A stretch of DNA of 44,782 nucleotides from Cyanobium sp. (GCA_014191755.1 BJHE01000017.1:1-44782); one strand, 5' to 3'; shown: positions 8,989 through 17,238, numbered from the stretch's first letter. Notes: generated by a model not told the origin, from the letters alone. Numbers and translations are program-made.

Positions 8989-9669
8989 ATGCCCACCTTC
9001 GGCAAGCAAGAGGTCTGCGGGCCTGGCGGCGGCCCGCTTCCCGTCACGCTTGAAGGTGGCGGTATCACCCTCGGAACCATCAACGTTCCTTCCTCCGTCA
9101 CGGTGGGGAACACGGACGCCGCCCCGATCCCGATCAAGGACGGCGGCAACTCGATCACCGTGGACGACGGCGGCGGCTCGATGACGGTGGATGGTCCGCT
9201 GACCAATGTCGAGCTGCGGGCCGAGGCGGTACCCGTCACCGGTGGCCTGACGAACGCCGAGCTGCGGGCCGATGCGGTACCCGTCACCGGTGGCCTGACG
9301 AACGCCGAGCTGCGGGCCGATGCGGTGCCCGTCACCGGTGGCCTGACCAACGCCGAGCTGCGGGCCACGCCGGTGCCGGTGGTGGCCTCCGCACCCACCA
9401 GGACGCCCACGACTACCAGCGTCCTCAGCACCACCACAAGCGTCTTGATCCTGGCCGCCAACGCAAGCCGGCGAGGGCTGATGATCAGCAACCAGTCCAC
9501 CAACAAGCTGTACCTGAGCCTCACGACTCCTGCACTCCCAAACAACAGCTTTATCGAGGTGGCGCCAAGCGGGTTCTTGCTGCTGGATCAGCAGACGATC
9601 TTCCCCAACGCGATCTACGGAATCTGGTCGAACGCCCAAGGGACGGCGCAAGTCACTGAGTTTGTCTGA
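8989..9669 (+). CDS. virion surface or tail protein with LTNAELRA repeats
   Basis: 226 aa. The N-terminus is Gly-rich. Residues about 71-131 hold four copies of a 16-residue unit, LTNAELRADAVPVTGG. The C-terminal half looks like a compact beta domain (RGLMISNQSTNKLYLSL...). Repeats of the form LT(D/N)AELRA-PVPV are common in structural and decoration proteins of tailed phages. It is the first of three fibre-like genes after the lysis-like pair, and a TAGCAT motif precedes it. Likely exposed on the virion; the exact position on the particle is unknown. Confidence 0.65.
   Translation: MPTFGKQEVCGPGGGPLPVTLEGGGITLGTINVPSSVTVGNTDAAPIPIKDGGNSITVDDGGGSMTVDGPLTNVELRAEAVPVTGGLTNAELRADAVPVTGGLTNAELRADAVPVTGGLTNAELRATPVPVVASAPTRTPTTTSVLSTTTSVLILAANASRRGLMISNQSTNKLYLSLTTPALPNNSFIEVAPSGFLLLDQQTIFPNAIYGIWSNAQGTAQVTEFV
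9199..9378 (+). repeat. 48-bp in-frame tandem repeat
   Basis: Units begin at 9199, 9247, 9295 and 9343; the fourth is incomplete. Units two and three are nearly identical and the first and last have diverged, the pattern expected when inner copies are homogenised by unequal recombination. Confidence 0.9.
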
Positions 9670-10037
9670 TGGGCTACTACCTCCCCGGCCCCGCTGGCGT
9701 CCCAAGCCCCGGTGTCGCGCCGGATGGGCTGAGAGGGCAGTACCTGCGCAAAGCGTCGGACTTGGACTACGATACCGAATGGGTTGATGTTGTGATCCCT
9801 GAAGGTGGTGGCGGTGACGGTGGCGGTACAGGCCCCGGCGCCCCTGCATTGGTCCGGCGCATCGACGCCAGCGCCACCACGACGATCTACAACGGTCGCG
9901 CACCCGCTGGCACGGCTGAAGGCGCAACCGGATGGGTTGTCACCCGTGCCACCTTCAGCGCCTTGGGCGCTCTGATACCCCCCATCCGCGCCGCCTCCGG
10001 CGCCTGGAGCGCTCGGGCTTCACTCACCTACTCATGA
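9669..10037 (+). CDS. putative minor tail/fibre protein
   Basis: 122 aa, start ATG overlapping the previous stop (TGATG). The N-terminal part contains GLRGQYLRKASDLDYDTEWV, a motif seen before the shaft of many phage fibre proteins. A Gly-rich linker follows (GGGGDGGGTG), then an Ala-rich C-terminal region. It is probably a short accessory fibre or adaptor. No enzymatic feature is visible. Confidence 0.55.
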   Translation: MGYYLPGPAGVPSPGVAPDGLRGQYLRKASDLDYDTEWVDVVIPEGGGGDGGGTGPGAPALVRRIDASATTTIYNGRAPAGTAEGATGWVVTRATFSALGALIPPIRAASGAWSARASLTYS

Positions 10038-10041
10038 CGCC

Positions 10042-10347
10042 ATGGCCATCACCAACCCACAGCCGCCAGTGATTGATGGAGTTACTTACGACAAGCTAGG
10101 CGTATTTTTTGCTCAGTCAACGAATCCAAGGGACGGGGAGATGGTTTTAGATGTGTCGGTTACTTTTTTCCCGTATCGGGACGGACCGGACGGGCCGGAG
10201 ATATTGCAAGCAGGCATATCAAGCATGGTCTTCCCTAACGCAATCGCCCTTGCCGCAAAACTTGCGCAAGAAGGAGACTTCAGTCTTGCGCGATTCTTGG
10301 CGGCGCAAGAGCATGCGGCCCAGCGATTCATCGACGCAAAGGTGTAA
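10042..10347 (+). CDS. hypothetical protein, tail-gene neighbourhood
   Basis: 101 aa. Not recognised. It has a beta-rich first half (VIDGVTYDKLGVFF, MVLDVSVTFFPY) and a helical C-terminus (ARFLAAQEHAAQRFID). Base composition is more AT-rich than the flanking genes, suggesting recent acquisition. Its position between two fibre-like genes suggests a chaperone or small structural component, which is inference only. Confidence 0.55.
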   Translation: MAITNPQPPVIDGVTYDKLGVFFAQSTNPRDGEMVLDVSVTFFPYRDGPDGPEILQAGISSMVFPNAIALAAKLAQEGDFSLARFLAAQEHAAQRFIDAKV

Positions 10348-10349
10348 AA

Positions 10350-11618
10350 ATGCCTGACATTCGTGCAGCACAATCCGGCGACTTTTCCGCCACTTCAACA
10401 TGGGTCGGCGGCGTGGTGCCGGGATCCGGTGATGCTGCGTTCGCCAACGCCTTCACGGTCACGATCGGCGACACGCGCACAGTACAGGCAATCTCCAATG
10501 CCGCAGGAACCGGTATCACCGTGGGCGGCACGTTTTCGCTGCTTAACGGGTGCAACTTAACTTGCACAAATGCCAATGGAGTAGTTCAAGGAGGGACGAC
10601 AACCTCAGTGATTACAACGCCAAGCCTTGGGCCGGGGTCGTCGGCAATCGTGGTGTCAGCACTGAGCCACACTGGCGCCACTGCGAATACCCCTATGGTC
10701 ACGTTCTCGTCTTCTGGGACGCTGAATATCTTAGGGCCAGTAACTGGAGGAGCATATAGCGGCTGCCCAGGTATTAGTGCAACCGGAGGTGGCACGTTAA
10801 ACCACACCGGCAACGTAATGGGTGGCGGCTCAGTTAATGCCGCTGGAATAATGGTATCAGGCGCAACGACCGTGAATTGTACCGGAACCATTACAGGTGG
10901 AACAAATAACAACGGCGCACAAGGAATCAACATCAACACGACTGGTGCAACTGTTTTGGTTACTGGCAGCGTAATGGGTGGCGCTGGTTTAAGCGCTGCG
11001 GCAGGGATTCTCAATAACAACTCATCCACTCTTACTGTTAATGGCAGTTGCCAGTCGTCCGCTACCGCCCCTGCCATAGCCGTGGGTTCAACCGCACAAG
11101 TTACCAGGCTTTCCGGCCCCTTCCGTATAGGGGCTTCTGGAAATATCAACCCGGTGCAGGCGGCGTCCTTCCGCTTCTCGCCAACCCTAATCCCTACTTA
11201 TTGGGAAGTGCCGCTGAGCAGCGGCAGTGCAAAGCGGCTTTTGTATACGGCTGATAACATGCCATCGGGCGGGTATCCCGTGGTCGCAAATGTGCGTCAG
11301 TCCACGGTGTACGGTCCGAGCAGTGAGTTTACGGGCGCCCTGGCGGTTCCTTTGCCGTCGTCAGTGGCGCTAGGTGTGCCGACGGACCACACTGTTGGCT
11401 CGGCGATCCTGACTGCTGCTGCCGTTCAGTCCGCATTGATAGCGCAAGGCCTGACCACCACCCGCGCCAACAATCTCGACAACATCGCCACGGCGGCAGA
11501 CATCCGCGCAGAGATGGATACCAACAGCACGAAGCTGGCCAGCCTGGACGCCCAGATGCAGAACAAGGCCAGCGTTGATCAGGTGGCCGCAATAGTGCAG
11601 GGAGCAACAAGCGCGTGA
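10350..11618 (+). CDS. putative beta-helical tail adhesin
   Basis: 422 aa. Residues about 60-250 are a run of short Gly/Thr/Asn/Val-rich strands (such as GGGTLNHTGNVMGGG and GATTVNCTGTITGG) typical of a right-handed beta-helix. A segment near residue 315 (VRQSTVYG...GALAVPLPSSVALGVP) recurs in phage fibre proteins, and a helical region (DAQMQNKASVDQVAAIVQG) forms the C-terminus. The likely role is a host-surface adhesin or spike, perhaps a side fibre. It is the last plus-strand virion gene before the opposing minus-strand cluster. Confidence 0.65.
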   Translation: MPDIRAAQSGDFSATSTWVGGVVPGSGDAAFANAFTVTIGDTRTVQAISNAAGTGITVGGTFSLLNGCNLTCTNANGVVQGGTTTSVITTPSLGPGSSAIVVSALSHTGATANTPMVTFSSSGTLNILGPVTGGAYSGCPGISATGGGTLNHTGNVMGGGSVNAAGIMVSGATTVNCTGTITGGTNNNGAQGININTTGATVLVTGSVMGGAGLSAAAGILNNNSSTLTVNGSCQSSATAPAIAVGSTAQVTRLSGPFRIGASGNINPVQAASFRFSPTLIPTYWEVPLSSGSAKRLLYTADNMPSGGYPVVANVRQSTVYGPSSEFTGALAVPLPSSVALGVPTDHTVGSAILTAAAVQSALIAQGLTTTRANNLDNIATAADIRAEMDTNSTKLASLDAQMQNKASVDQVAAIVQGATSA

Positions 11619-11624
11619 GCCCGT

Positions 11625-12161
11625 TCAGGTTGCCTGCGGCCGCTCCTGGTAGACCGATACAAACACCGTGCCCTTGGCCAGCAGGGGCACGATCTTGTCG
11701 CGCAGGTCAGCGTTATGGACCCGAGGGCAGCCATGGGTCGATAGCAGCGGCTGGACCGGCACCCAGCAGCCGCGTGCGCCGAGGGCCGACCCGCCGCCAT
11801 GGATGGCGATGCCGGCCCGGCCGTAGCGGCGCTCCTGGGCTTCCAGCTCCTCCAGGTCCAGGGTGTACCAGCCGTAGGGGCGCAGTTCGTGCGGGACAGA
11901 CTCCGGTGACGGGCCCAATTTTTCGTAGTCGCGCCAAACCGATCCAACCTTGTAGAGGCCCGGCGGGGTGTCGGTGTTGCGCGACTGCCACTCGTTATCG
12001 GCTCCTTGGCCCCGCGCCAGGCAGGGGATGGTGAACAGCTTCTTGCCGCTGAAGTCAAATGCCGTCAGGGTCTCCGAATGGTCGTTGATCACCAGGTGGG
12101 AGTCACCGGACCTGAAGCCGAATTCGTGCGGTGTCTTGGTTGGACCGACAAGGGAGGGCAT
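11625..12161 (-). CDS. L,D-transpeptidase (YkuD-fold) protein
   Basis: 178 aa. The C-terminal half carries the YkuD active-site signature: His121 in IHGGGSALG, then STHGCPRVHNADLRD with His143, Cys145 and Arg147. No signal peptide or membrane segment is seen. In bacteria such enzymes make 3-3 peptidoglycan cross-links; a phage version could remodel or protect the wall, or act in lysis. The gene is on the minus strand, opposite the late genes, and its stop is a few bases from the stop of the beta-helix gene. Family assignment is strong; physiological role is inference. Confidence 0.82.
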   Translation of the reverse strand: MPSLVGPTKTPHEFGFRSGDSHLVINDHSETLTAFDFSGKKLFTIPCLARGQGADNEWQSRNTDTPPGLYKVGSVWRDYEKLGPSPESVPHELRPYGWYTLDLEELEAQERRYGRAGIAIHGGGSALGARGCWVPVQPLLSTHGCPRVHNADLRDKIVPLLAKGTVFVSVYQERPQAT

Positions 12162-12193
12162 GATGATGGCAGGAAGTCTGCACCAATGTAAGC

Positions 12194-12484
12194 GTGGCCG
12201 ACCATCAGTCGCAGCTGGAGTCGATCCAGACCAAGCTGCTGCAGCAGGTCGAGGAATCCCTCGATGTCCGAGAGCTCCCGGATGGCAGGGTGCTGGTGCC
12301 GACCGACGAGGACAAGCGACTGGCCCTGGCGGTGCTCAAGCACAACGGCATCACCAGCTCAATCAGCGATTCGCAGCGGGAGAAGCTGAAGGCCAAGATC
12401 GCCGGCAACATCGACACCAGTCGCATCCGGGAGAAGCGCCGCCTGGTCGCGGTGCCCACACCGCCGACAGAGGGGGCGGCCTAG
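12194..12484 (+). CDS. probable terminase small subunit
   Basis: 96 aa from a GTG start. A central segment, RLALAVLKHNGITSSISDS, resembles the helix in small terminases of T7-like podoviruses (consensus ALxFLKxNGI), and the tail is basic (RIREKRRL) then Pro-rich. T7 gp18 has 89 aa. The gene sits directly against the large terminase but converges with it: both stops use the palindrome CTAG at 12481-12484. In T7 the two subunits are co-directional. Assignment rests on the local motif, size and location. Confidence 0.6.
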   Translation: MADHQSQLESIQTKLLQQVEESLDVRELPDGRVLVPTDEDKRLALAVLKHNGITSSISDSQREKLKAKIAGNIDTSRIREKRRLVAVPTPPTEGAA

Positions 12485-14352
12485 GGCCTCGCTGCTGCCA
12501 CGGGTCGCGGCTCTCGGGTGACGCCTCCCTGGGGGCCCCGCTGCGCCGGTCGCCGGCCGCCCATCACCAGGGTGTCGATGGCGCTCGCGTCATCGCTCAG
12601 GAACAGCGCCAGCAGAGCATCCTCCTCTTCGTCCACCCGCTTCTGCTGCTCCTTCTCCTGGTCCTTCGCCAGCAGATCCAGGTAATGCTTCACGCCGAAC
12701 GACAGCACGTCCGCCCGGTCGTCCCATTCCAGGCAGCCTCGCTCCGTCGTGATACGTGAGAGCTGGTAGGGCAGCGATCGCAAATGGCCGTGCTCCGGGT
12801 CCTGCTCGGCCTCGGCATAGCTGCGCTGCAGGACCGCCTTGGCCACGATCAGCCGGTGCTGCTGGATCAACGGGGCCAGGCTGTCTACGATCCGCATCTC
12901 CTTCTGCTGGCTGACCCGCTCCTCTTCGACCACGACCCGATGGATCTTGGTCATCACCGGCTGCAGCAGGGCCGCGAACATGCCGTCGCCAAAGTTCGAC
13001 TCGGCCTTCACGGTGACGACCCCCCAGTGCTTGGCGCGCTGGGCCAGCATCGTCAGCACCTCCTCCTCGTAGCCGGCGCTGGTGCCGCCCTCTTCGAGCA
13101 CGAAGATGTTGCCGTTGAGCTCCACCAGCACGGTCCAGGCCAGCTCGTCCTTGCCGCGGCCGGATGGGTCGATGAACAGGCCGGCGTTCCAGTGCTCCGA
13201 CCGTGGCAGCCAGCTGCCGAGCACCTTGGGCTTGTGGTAGTGCCGATCGGCGCCCATCCCCACGCACACCAGATCGGTGTGGCGCAGCTCGGCATCGTCG
13301 GACCACACCACCAGTTCCGGCAGTGCCTTCCCATCCAGCGCCAGCACCACCAGGTCGCCGAGGCGAATCGGGTATCGATCGGTGGTGCTGATGCGGGTAT
13401 TCAGCATCCACTGGTACTGCCAGTTCTGACGGCTCATCCGGCTCTGGCGGCCCAGCAGCTCCTCGTGATCGAAGCGCTCCGGGTCGGTCGGCGCCCCCAC
13501 GAGCTCCGGGTGAGCCTGCACTTCCGCGGCAATCAGCGGATCGAGGTTCCCTTCGTAGGCGTCCCACTCCTCCGGCTTACTGGGATCCGGATACCGACAT
13601 GGCCAAAACCGAATTGCATAACCCCGCTCGCGCACCAACCGCCAGTACAGCGAGCTCTCAAGGTGGGGGGTGCCCTTGTAGCTGATCCGCCTTGGGAACA
13701 CCTGCCGCACCTGGTCGGCCATGTCGAAGCCGGGAGGGTTACTGGGATCCCAGTCACGGTCCGCCGGCTTGATGATGTTCTCAAACTCGCTCATCGCGTG
13801 GAACAACCGCTCGACCTTCAGCGGTGTGATCGAGTTGTTCAGGGTTTCGATGTCGTCGGGCACGATGAACGTGGCCCGCTTCCCAGTCAGTGCTGACGCC
13901 AGAATCCCCGAGGCCCGCACAGACGGCGCCTGTTCCGCCCCTGCCCTGGCCGGGGCCACATTGAACGCACTGGCAGCCTTGAGGCCATCGGGCCGCGGCT
14001 GCAGGCACCTCAGGATGTCGATGGTCTGGGTCCAGGCCAGCATCTGCCCGGTAATTTCTTCCGCCTTTTCGTCGGTGTTGGATGCGATCAACACCTTCTC
14101 GTTGAAGGGATCGATCCGCAGCCGGTGCATTGCATCGATCGCGGCGAGCGTGGACTTCGCCACCCCCCGGAAACCCACGGTGATCTGAAACTGGGGGCCT
14201 TCATCGCCCCACTCAAGGATGCCCAGCTGCTGCTTGGTCGGCTCGTCGGCCAGGCCCAGCTCCTGCAGGATGTAGGCCGCGAACGCATCGAGCGGCCACA
14301 GCTCCTTCGGCAGCGGCTCCCAATCAGGAATCACAGTGGAAACCCCCGCCAA
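12481..14352 (-). CDS. terminase large subunit (DNA packaging ATPase/nuclease)
   Basis: 623 aa from a TTG start, close to T7 gp19 (586 aa). Walker A is GFRGVAKST (residues 60-68, compare T7 AFRGIGKS); Walker B is FIVPDDIE (162-169). The RNase H-like nuclease begins with FIDPSGRGKDE (393-403) and continues with KAESNFGDG. It packages genome into the procapsid through the portal. It is on the minus strand, unlike the other virion genes. The start lies inside an 8-bp inverted repeat (14338-14345 with 14368-14375) and has no Shine-Dalgarno. A GTG six codons downstream is an alternative start. Confidence 0.92.
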   Translation of the reverse strand: MAGVSTVIPDWEPLPKELWPLDAFAAYILQELGLADEPTKQQLGILEWGDEGPQFQITVGFRGVAKSTLAAIDAMHRLRIDPFNEKVLIASNTDEKAEEITGQMLAWTQTIDILRCLQPRPDGLKAASAFNVAPARAGAEQAPSVRASGILASALTGKRATFIVPDDIETLNNSITPLKVERLFHAMSEFENIIKPADRDWDPSNPPGFDMADQVRQVFPRRISYKGTPHLESSLYWRLVRERGYAIRFWPCRYPDPSKPEEWDAYEGNLDPLIAAEVQAHPELVGAPTDPERFDHEELLGRQSRMSRQNWQYQWMLNTRISTTDRYPIRLGDLVVLALDGKALPELVVWSDDAELRHTDLVCVGMGADRHYHKPKVLGSWLPRSEHWNAGLFIDPSGRGKDELAWTVLVELNGNIFVLEEGGTSAGYEEEVLTMLAQRAKHWGVVTVKAESNFGDGMFAALLQPVMTKIHRVVVEEERVSQQKEMRIVDSLAPLIQQHRLIVAKAVLQRSYAEAEQDPEHGHLRSLPYQLSRITTERGCLEWDDRADVLSFGVKHYLDLLAKDQEKEQQKRVDEEEDALLALFLSDDASAIDTLVMGGRRPAQRGPQGGVTREPRPVAAARP

Positions 14353-14375
14353 GGCAAGCCCGGACGAGGGTTTCC
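14338..14375 (-). promoter_or_regulatory. inverted repeat enclosing the TerL start codon
   Basis: GGAAACCC at 14338-14345 is complementary to GGGTTTCC at 14368-14375, with the TTG start in the 22-base loop. It may modulate translation of the terminase. This is seen in sequence only. Confidence 0.4.
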
Positions 14376-14416
14376 GTCACCTATCCGAGGGCTACCACAC
14401 CCTTTGGACCCAGGGA

Positions 14417-15313
14417 TCATACGGCCTTGTTGTTGGCCTCATCGACCAGCCGTTGCACCTGGGCGATCAGCTCGTCCTTGGAGTCCGCAAGCTTGAGCTG
14501 CACCCCGAAATGATCTGCGGCGAAGGTCAGCAGCTGGGCCTTGGTGAAGCTGGAGAAATCGCGGTCCTCGATCTGCTGAGCCACGGCGGCCGGTGCGGCC
14601 TCCTGGCCCTCCGTGGCGGCTTCCTCGAAGGCCGGATCATGGCCATCGCACGCCACAACCTTGTCCGCGTCGGCCCCTTCCGCCGATGAGTCGATATCTA
14701 CGCCCCAAACGATGTTAAAACTTTCGCACTCCTCCGGAGGCTCCATGATGCAGTTGCTGCAGAGGTGCGGAAGCGCGGCCAACTCCGCAGCCCCGGCAGT
14801 CGGCGCGACAGCCTCTTCGCCAGGGGGCTCCTGCTCGGGCTCCTCGGCCCCTTCCGTCACGATCTCCAGCGGAGAGCGCCACTGATCGGCCGGGGGCTCC
14901 TCGGAGGCCTCCTGGCCCTCGGTGGTGGGCTTTGCATCGTGGAGTTGGCGTAGCAGTTGCATCCGCTCGTGGTCGTCAGGGTGGCCTTCGTACGCCCCCG
15001 GAAACGCGAGGTAGTCCGCTATCTGCTCAGCTGTGAGGCCGGCCTCCTCGATGGCCGCGACTTTCTGGGCTGCCTCGATGCCTTCGACCAGGCCCTGCTG
15101 GAAGCCTTCGGCAAACGCGTCGTCTTCAACCTGTGCCGCCAGCCGCCCGTCCAGATCGAGCGCATCCCTCAGCCGCAACCGCAGCGCCTCCTCCCCGGGC
15201 ACGTAGGTCCCGCGTGCCAGCGCCTGGTTCAGCCCCTGCTGCACGGCCCACGGCGGGACATCGCCGTAGCCGGTCAGGAACAGGGCCTCCTTCTCAGCGT
15301 TGCTCAGGTACAC
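14417..15313 (-). CDS. acidic protein with C-terminal SAP/HeH-like region
   Basis: 298 aa from GTG. The N-terminal third is helical. The middle is a long acidic, Glu/Pro/Ala-rich linker (EEPEQEPPGEEAV), with a cysteine cluster CSNC...EECE near residues 186-197 that might bind metal. The last about 45 residues, FTKAQLLTFAADHFGVQLKL followed by DSKDELIAQV, resemble SAP/HeH helix-extended-helix nucleic-acid-binding modules. It lies upstream of TerL in the same minus-strand group, suggesting a packaging or replication accessory. Function unknown. Confidence 0.6.
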   Translation of the reverse strand: MYLSNAEKEALFLTGYGDVPPWAVQQGLNQALARGTYVPGEEALRLRLRDALDLDGRLAAQVEDDAFAEGFQQGLVEGIEAAQKVAAIEEAGLTAEQIADYLAFPGAYEGHPDDHERMQLLRQLHDAKPTTEGQEASEEPPADQWRSPLEIVTEGAEEPEQEPPGEEAVAPTAGAAELAALPHLCSNCIMEPPEECESFNIVWGVDIDSSAEGADADKVVACDGHDPAFEEAATEGQEAAPAAVAQQIEDRDFSSFTKAQLLTFAADHFGVQLKLADSKDELIAQVQRLVDEANNKAV

Positions 15314-15354
15314 GGGTGGATCGCAGCGTCAGCCGAACTCTAACGCCGTCGTCC

Positions 15355-15804
15355 TCAGTCCTCCACGTCACCGCCGCGGTCGAAAGCCTCCTTGAACTGG
15401 GCCCACAGGTGCCCCTCCTTCTGAGCCCTCCCGATCGCCCATAGGTGCGGATCCAACAGGTAGAACACCTCGCCGCTGCGGCGGTTCCGGCAGCGCACCA
15501 GCAGGTACTCCTTCCGCAACCGGGTCATCGACGTGTGGACGTTCGGCTCCTTGGTGCCCGTCAGCGCCGCCAGGTGCTCGACGCTGGCCTTGATCCGGCC
15601 CTGGTCCCGCCCGGCGGCCTTGCACATGCACATCTGCAGAGCTCGCACCACCACCAGGTCGCGGGGCTGCAACTTCTTCTGCCGCAGCAGCAGCAGCAGC
15701 CTGTCATCCATGGCGCTGGTGTCCGGCAGGTACATCTTGATGAAGTGCCTAGAGTCCATTCGTTGATCGCTGATGGGGCGGTCAGACAGCCCGCTTGCAT
15801 CCAC
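15355..15804 (-). CDS. RepL-like winged-helix protein, possible replication initiator or regulator
   Basis: 149 aa from GTG; ATG at 15759 (residue 16) is an equally plausible start. Residues about 45-125 form a winged helix: LTGTKEPNVHTSMTRLRKEY as recognition helix, a wing RNRRSGEVFYLLDPHLWAIG, then a short tail. The DPHLWAIG ending after the wing resembles RepL/RepA-type plasmid initiators. It is the first gene of the minus-strand group and borders the largest intergenic region. With no phage DNA polymerase or helicase recognised, an initiator that recruits host replication proteins is attractive, but a transcription factor is equally possible. Confidence 0.6.
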   Translation of the reverse strand: MDASGLSDRPISDQRMDSRHFIKMYLPDTSAMDDRLLLLLRQKKLQPRDLVVVRALQMCMCKAAGRDQGRIKASVEHLAALTGTKEPNVHTSMTRLRKEYLLVRCRNRRSGEVFYLLDPHLWAIGRAQKEGHLWAQFKEAFDRGGDVED

Positions 15805-15847
15805 TTCTGGTTTCGCAGCCCAGTCGTGGAGAGGGTTGTCGTTTTGT

Positions 15848-15866
15848 GCCTATAGCGGCGCCTATA
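15848..15866 (-). promoter_or_regulatory. tandem TATAGGC repeats, candidate promoter/operator for the RepL-like gene
   Basis: On the minus strand two TATAGGC copies are spaced 12 bp apart, 44-62 bases upstream of the RepL-like start. They could be an autoregulatory operator or duplicated -10 boxes. Confidence 0.35.
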
Positions 15867-16417
15867 AAGCTACCCCCCAAATGCCACGCCACCACAGGCC
15901 CGTTTGGTAATTGATCTGATGATCTCTCTAGTGATCCCATAGCAACCGTCGATCCAAGGCCCTCCCCGGATGCCGGGCCTCACGGCTGCTCTCCACCCCC
16001 CGAGCACACACATCCCCTCTTTCTCCTCGTGAATCCCGACGGAGCGCAGCGGAGACGGGATGCCCCGCCGGCGAGGCGGGCTGTTCAGGGGCGCTGTGGG
16101 GCGAAGCCGTACGAGACACCAGCTCAGCAACAACGGGATCCACCGCAACCGCTGCAGCCCTGGTGCCCACCGGGTGCCAACTGCACCCAGGACCCCGGAA
16201 AAATGTGGCGCATTTGGTCGGGGGGTCCCCTGAAGCGCTCGACGCGCAATCCCCCCCCGGTGGGGGGTGCCGATCCACCCTGGGCAGCGATCGCAGCCAG
16301 TGGATCAGCAGCAGCTAGGGCAGGTTGACCGTGCTGCAAGGGGGCTCGGTGGATTGAACATCCGCTGCGGGGCCATGCAGCCAGCACCAGACGGGTCTGT
16401 GGCCACCTGTCAACCCT

Positions 16418-16427
16418 CTTTTATAAC
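16418..16427 (+). promoter_or_regulatory. candidate early promoter -10 region
   Basis: TTTTATAACG is an isolated AT-rich box in GC-rich DNA. TATAAC matches a host sigma-70 -10 element; no good -35 is visible at 17 bp. It lies 120 bases before the first early gene. Confidence 0.35.
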
Positions 16428-16546
16428 GTTTTACATCAGGATGGCAAAGGGCCCCGCACCTAACCACTCCATCTGTGTAGTCTTTGGAAGCCAGGGGAGC
16501 CGCTGCTGACTGCGGAGCCTGGCACCACCTATCCCGCTTACCACCA

Positions 16547-16828
16547 ATGAAGACCCATCCCATCGAGGCTGCTGCGATCTGCGCGGTTGCCGTTGTTCGT
16601 TTGATTCGTGCTGTTGCTGTGCCCGTGGTGGCCCTGGCCCTGACCGTGGCCGGCTGGAGACCGGCAGCCGTGGCATCAGTGCCCGCACCCGCAACCGTGG
16701 CGCCTCTTGTCGCTGTGGCATCGCTGCCGGTGCGGGAGCTGCGGCAGCTGGCTCGTATTGCTGGTCACCGTGCGCTGGCTCGCAACGGCCGCCGGGCTGA
16801 CCTACTGGCTGCCCTGGCGCTGGCCTGA
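16547..16828 (+). CDS. small membrane protein with SAP/Rho-N-like C-terminus
   Basis: 93 aa. A long hydrophobic segment covers residues about 8-32 (AAAICAVAVVRLIRAVAVPVV) and extends in Ala/Val-rich sequence. The C-terminus, LPVRELRQLARIAGHRALAR followed by NGRRADLLAALA, matches the SAP/Rho-N helix-turn-helix pattern that binds nucleic acid. It is the first gene of the plus-strand early block. The start ATG is preceded by a C/A-rich leader (CACCTATCCC...ACCACCA) with no Shine-Dalgarno. A membrane-tethered DNA-binding role is inference. Confidence 0.6.
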   Translation: MKTHPIEAAAICAVAVVRLIRAVAVPVVALALTVAGWRPAAVASVPAPATVAPLVAVASLPVRELRQLARIAGHRALARNGRRADLLAALALA

Positions 16829-16869
16829 TCCGATTCACCACCTATCCAACCCACCCACCACCTGGACCC

Positions 16870-17235
16870 ATGGCAACCTGTCTAACCCATCTGCATTATT
16901 CCGTCACTGACTATCTGAAAGTGATTGCGTACACGGCATGCCAAAAGGCATACCTCACATGGGACAACCCTCGCCACACGGCAAAAGAACGGGAGCACTT
17001 GAAGGGTCTGGCCACGGGCTTTTTTGCTGTCCATTGTTTCGACGGACCCAAAGGCAAGCAACGGCCACGGATGGCAACCATTACATCTGAATCCACCGTG
17101 TTGGCCTGGGCCCTTCGCAACTACGGAAACTGGATTCTGCAAGGCAGGCCGGCGACATGGAGCACGGAAGCCAGCGACGCCTTACGCATGGCTGATTTAG
17201 TCGATCAGGGGGTGTTTTTTGCTATTCCCGCCTGA
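16870..17235 (+). CDS. hypothetical early protein
   Basis: 121 aa, not recognised. It contains three cysteines, a helical first half (VTDYLKVIAYTACQKAYLTW) and a basic middle (GPKGKQRPRM). No membrane segment. The leader is C/A-rich (CACCTATCCAACCCACCCACC). A hairpin follows the stop codon. Early position suggests a host-takeover protein; nothing in the sequence identifies a target. Confidence 0.6.
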   Translation: MATCLTHLHYSVTDYLKVIAYTACQKAYLTWDNPRHTAKEREHLKGLATGFFAVHCFDGPKGKQRPRMATITSESTVLAWALRNYGNWILQGRPATWSTEASDALRMADLVDQGVFFAIPA

Positions 17236-17238
17236 CGA

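Larger units (their letters stand above)
15805..16546. other. structured intergenic region, candidate origin and divergent control region
   Basis: About 740 bases without a convincing gene. It contains TATAGGC direct repeats (15848-15866), an AT-rich patch (about 15905-15950) with three GATC sites, a perfect hairpin CCCGCC-GGCGA-GGCGGG near 16065-16081 beside an ATCCCG/CGGGAT pair at about 16033-16060, a C8/G6 hairpin at about 16250-16267, and an isolated AT-rich box TTTTATAACG at 16418. Short frames here (such as 22 codons from 16441) look random. Divergent flanking genes, one RepL-like, make this the best origin candidate. Confidence 0.4.

Noticed and set aside
9199..9378. CRISPR-like repeat array
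   Set aside because: The 48-bp repeats are contiguous, in frame and without spacers; they encode a protein repeat.
12784..13896. 370-aa plus-strand ORF
   Set aside because: Antisense to the large terminase, whose motifs establish the real coding strand.
16441..16509. 22-codon ORF ahead of the first early gene
   Set aside because: Very short, no leader resembling the neighbouring early genes, no recognisable feature.
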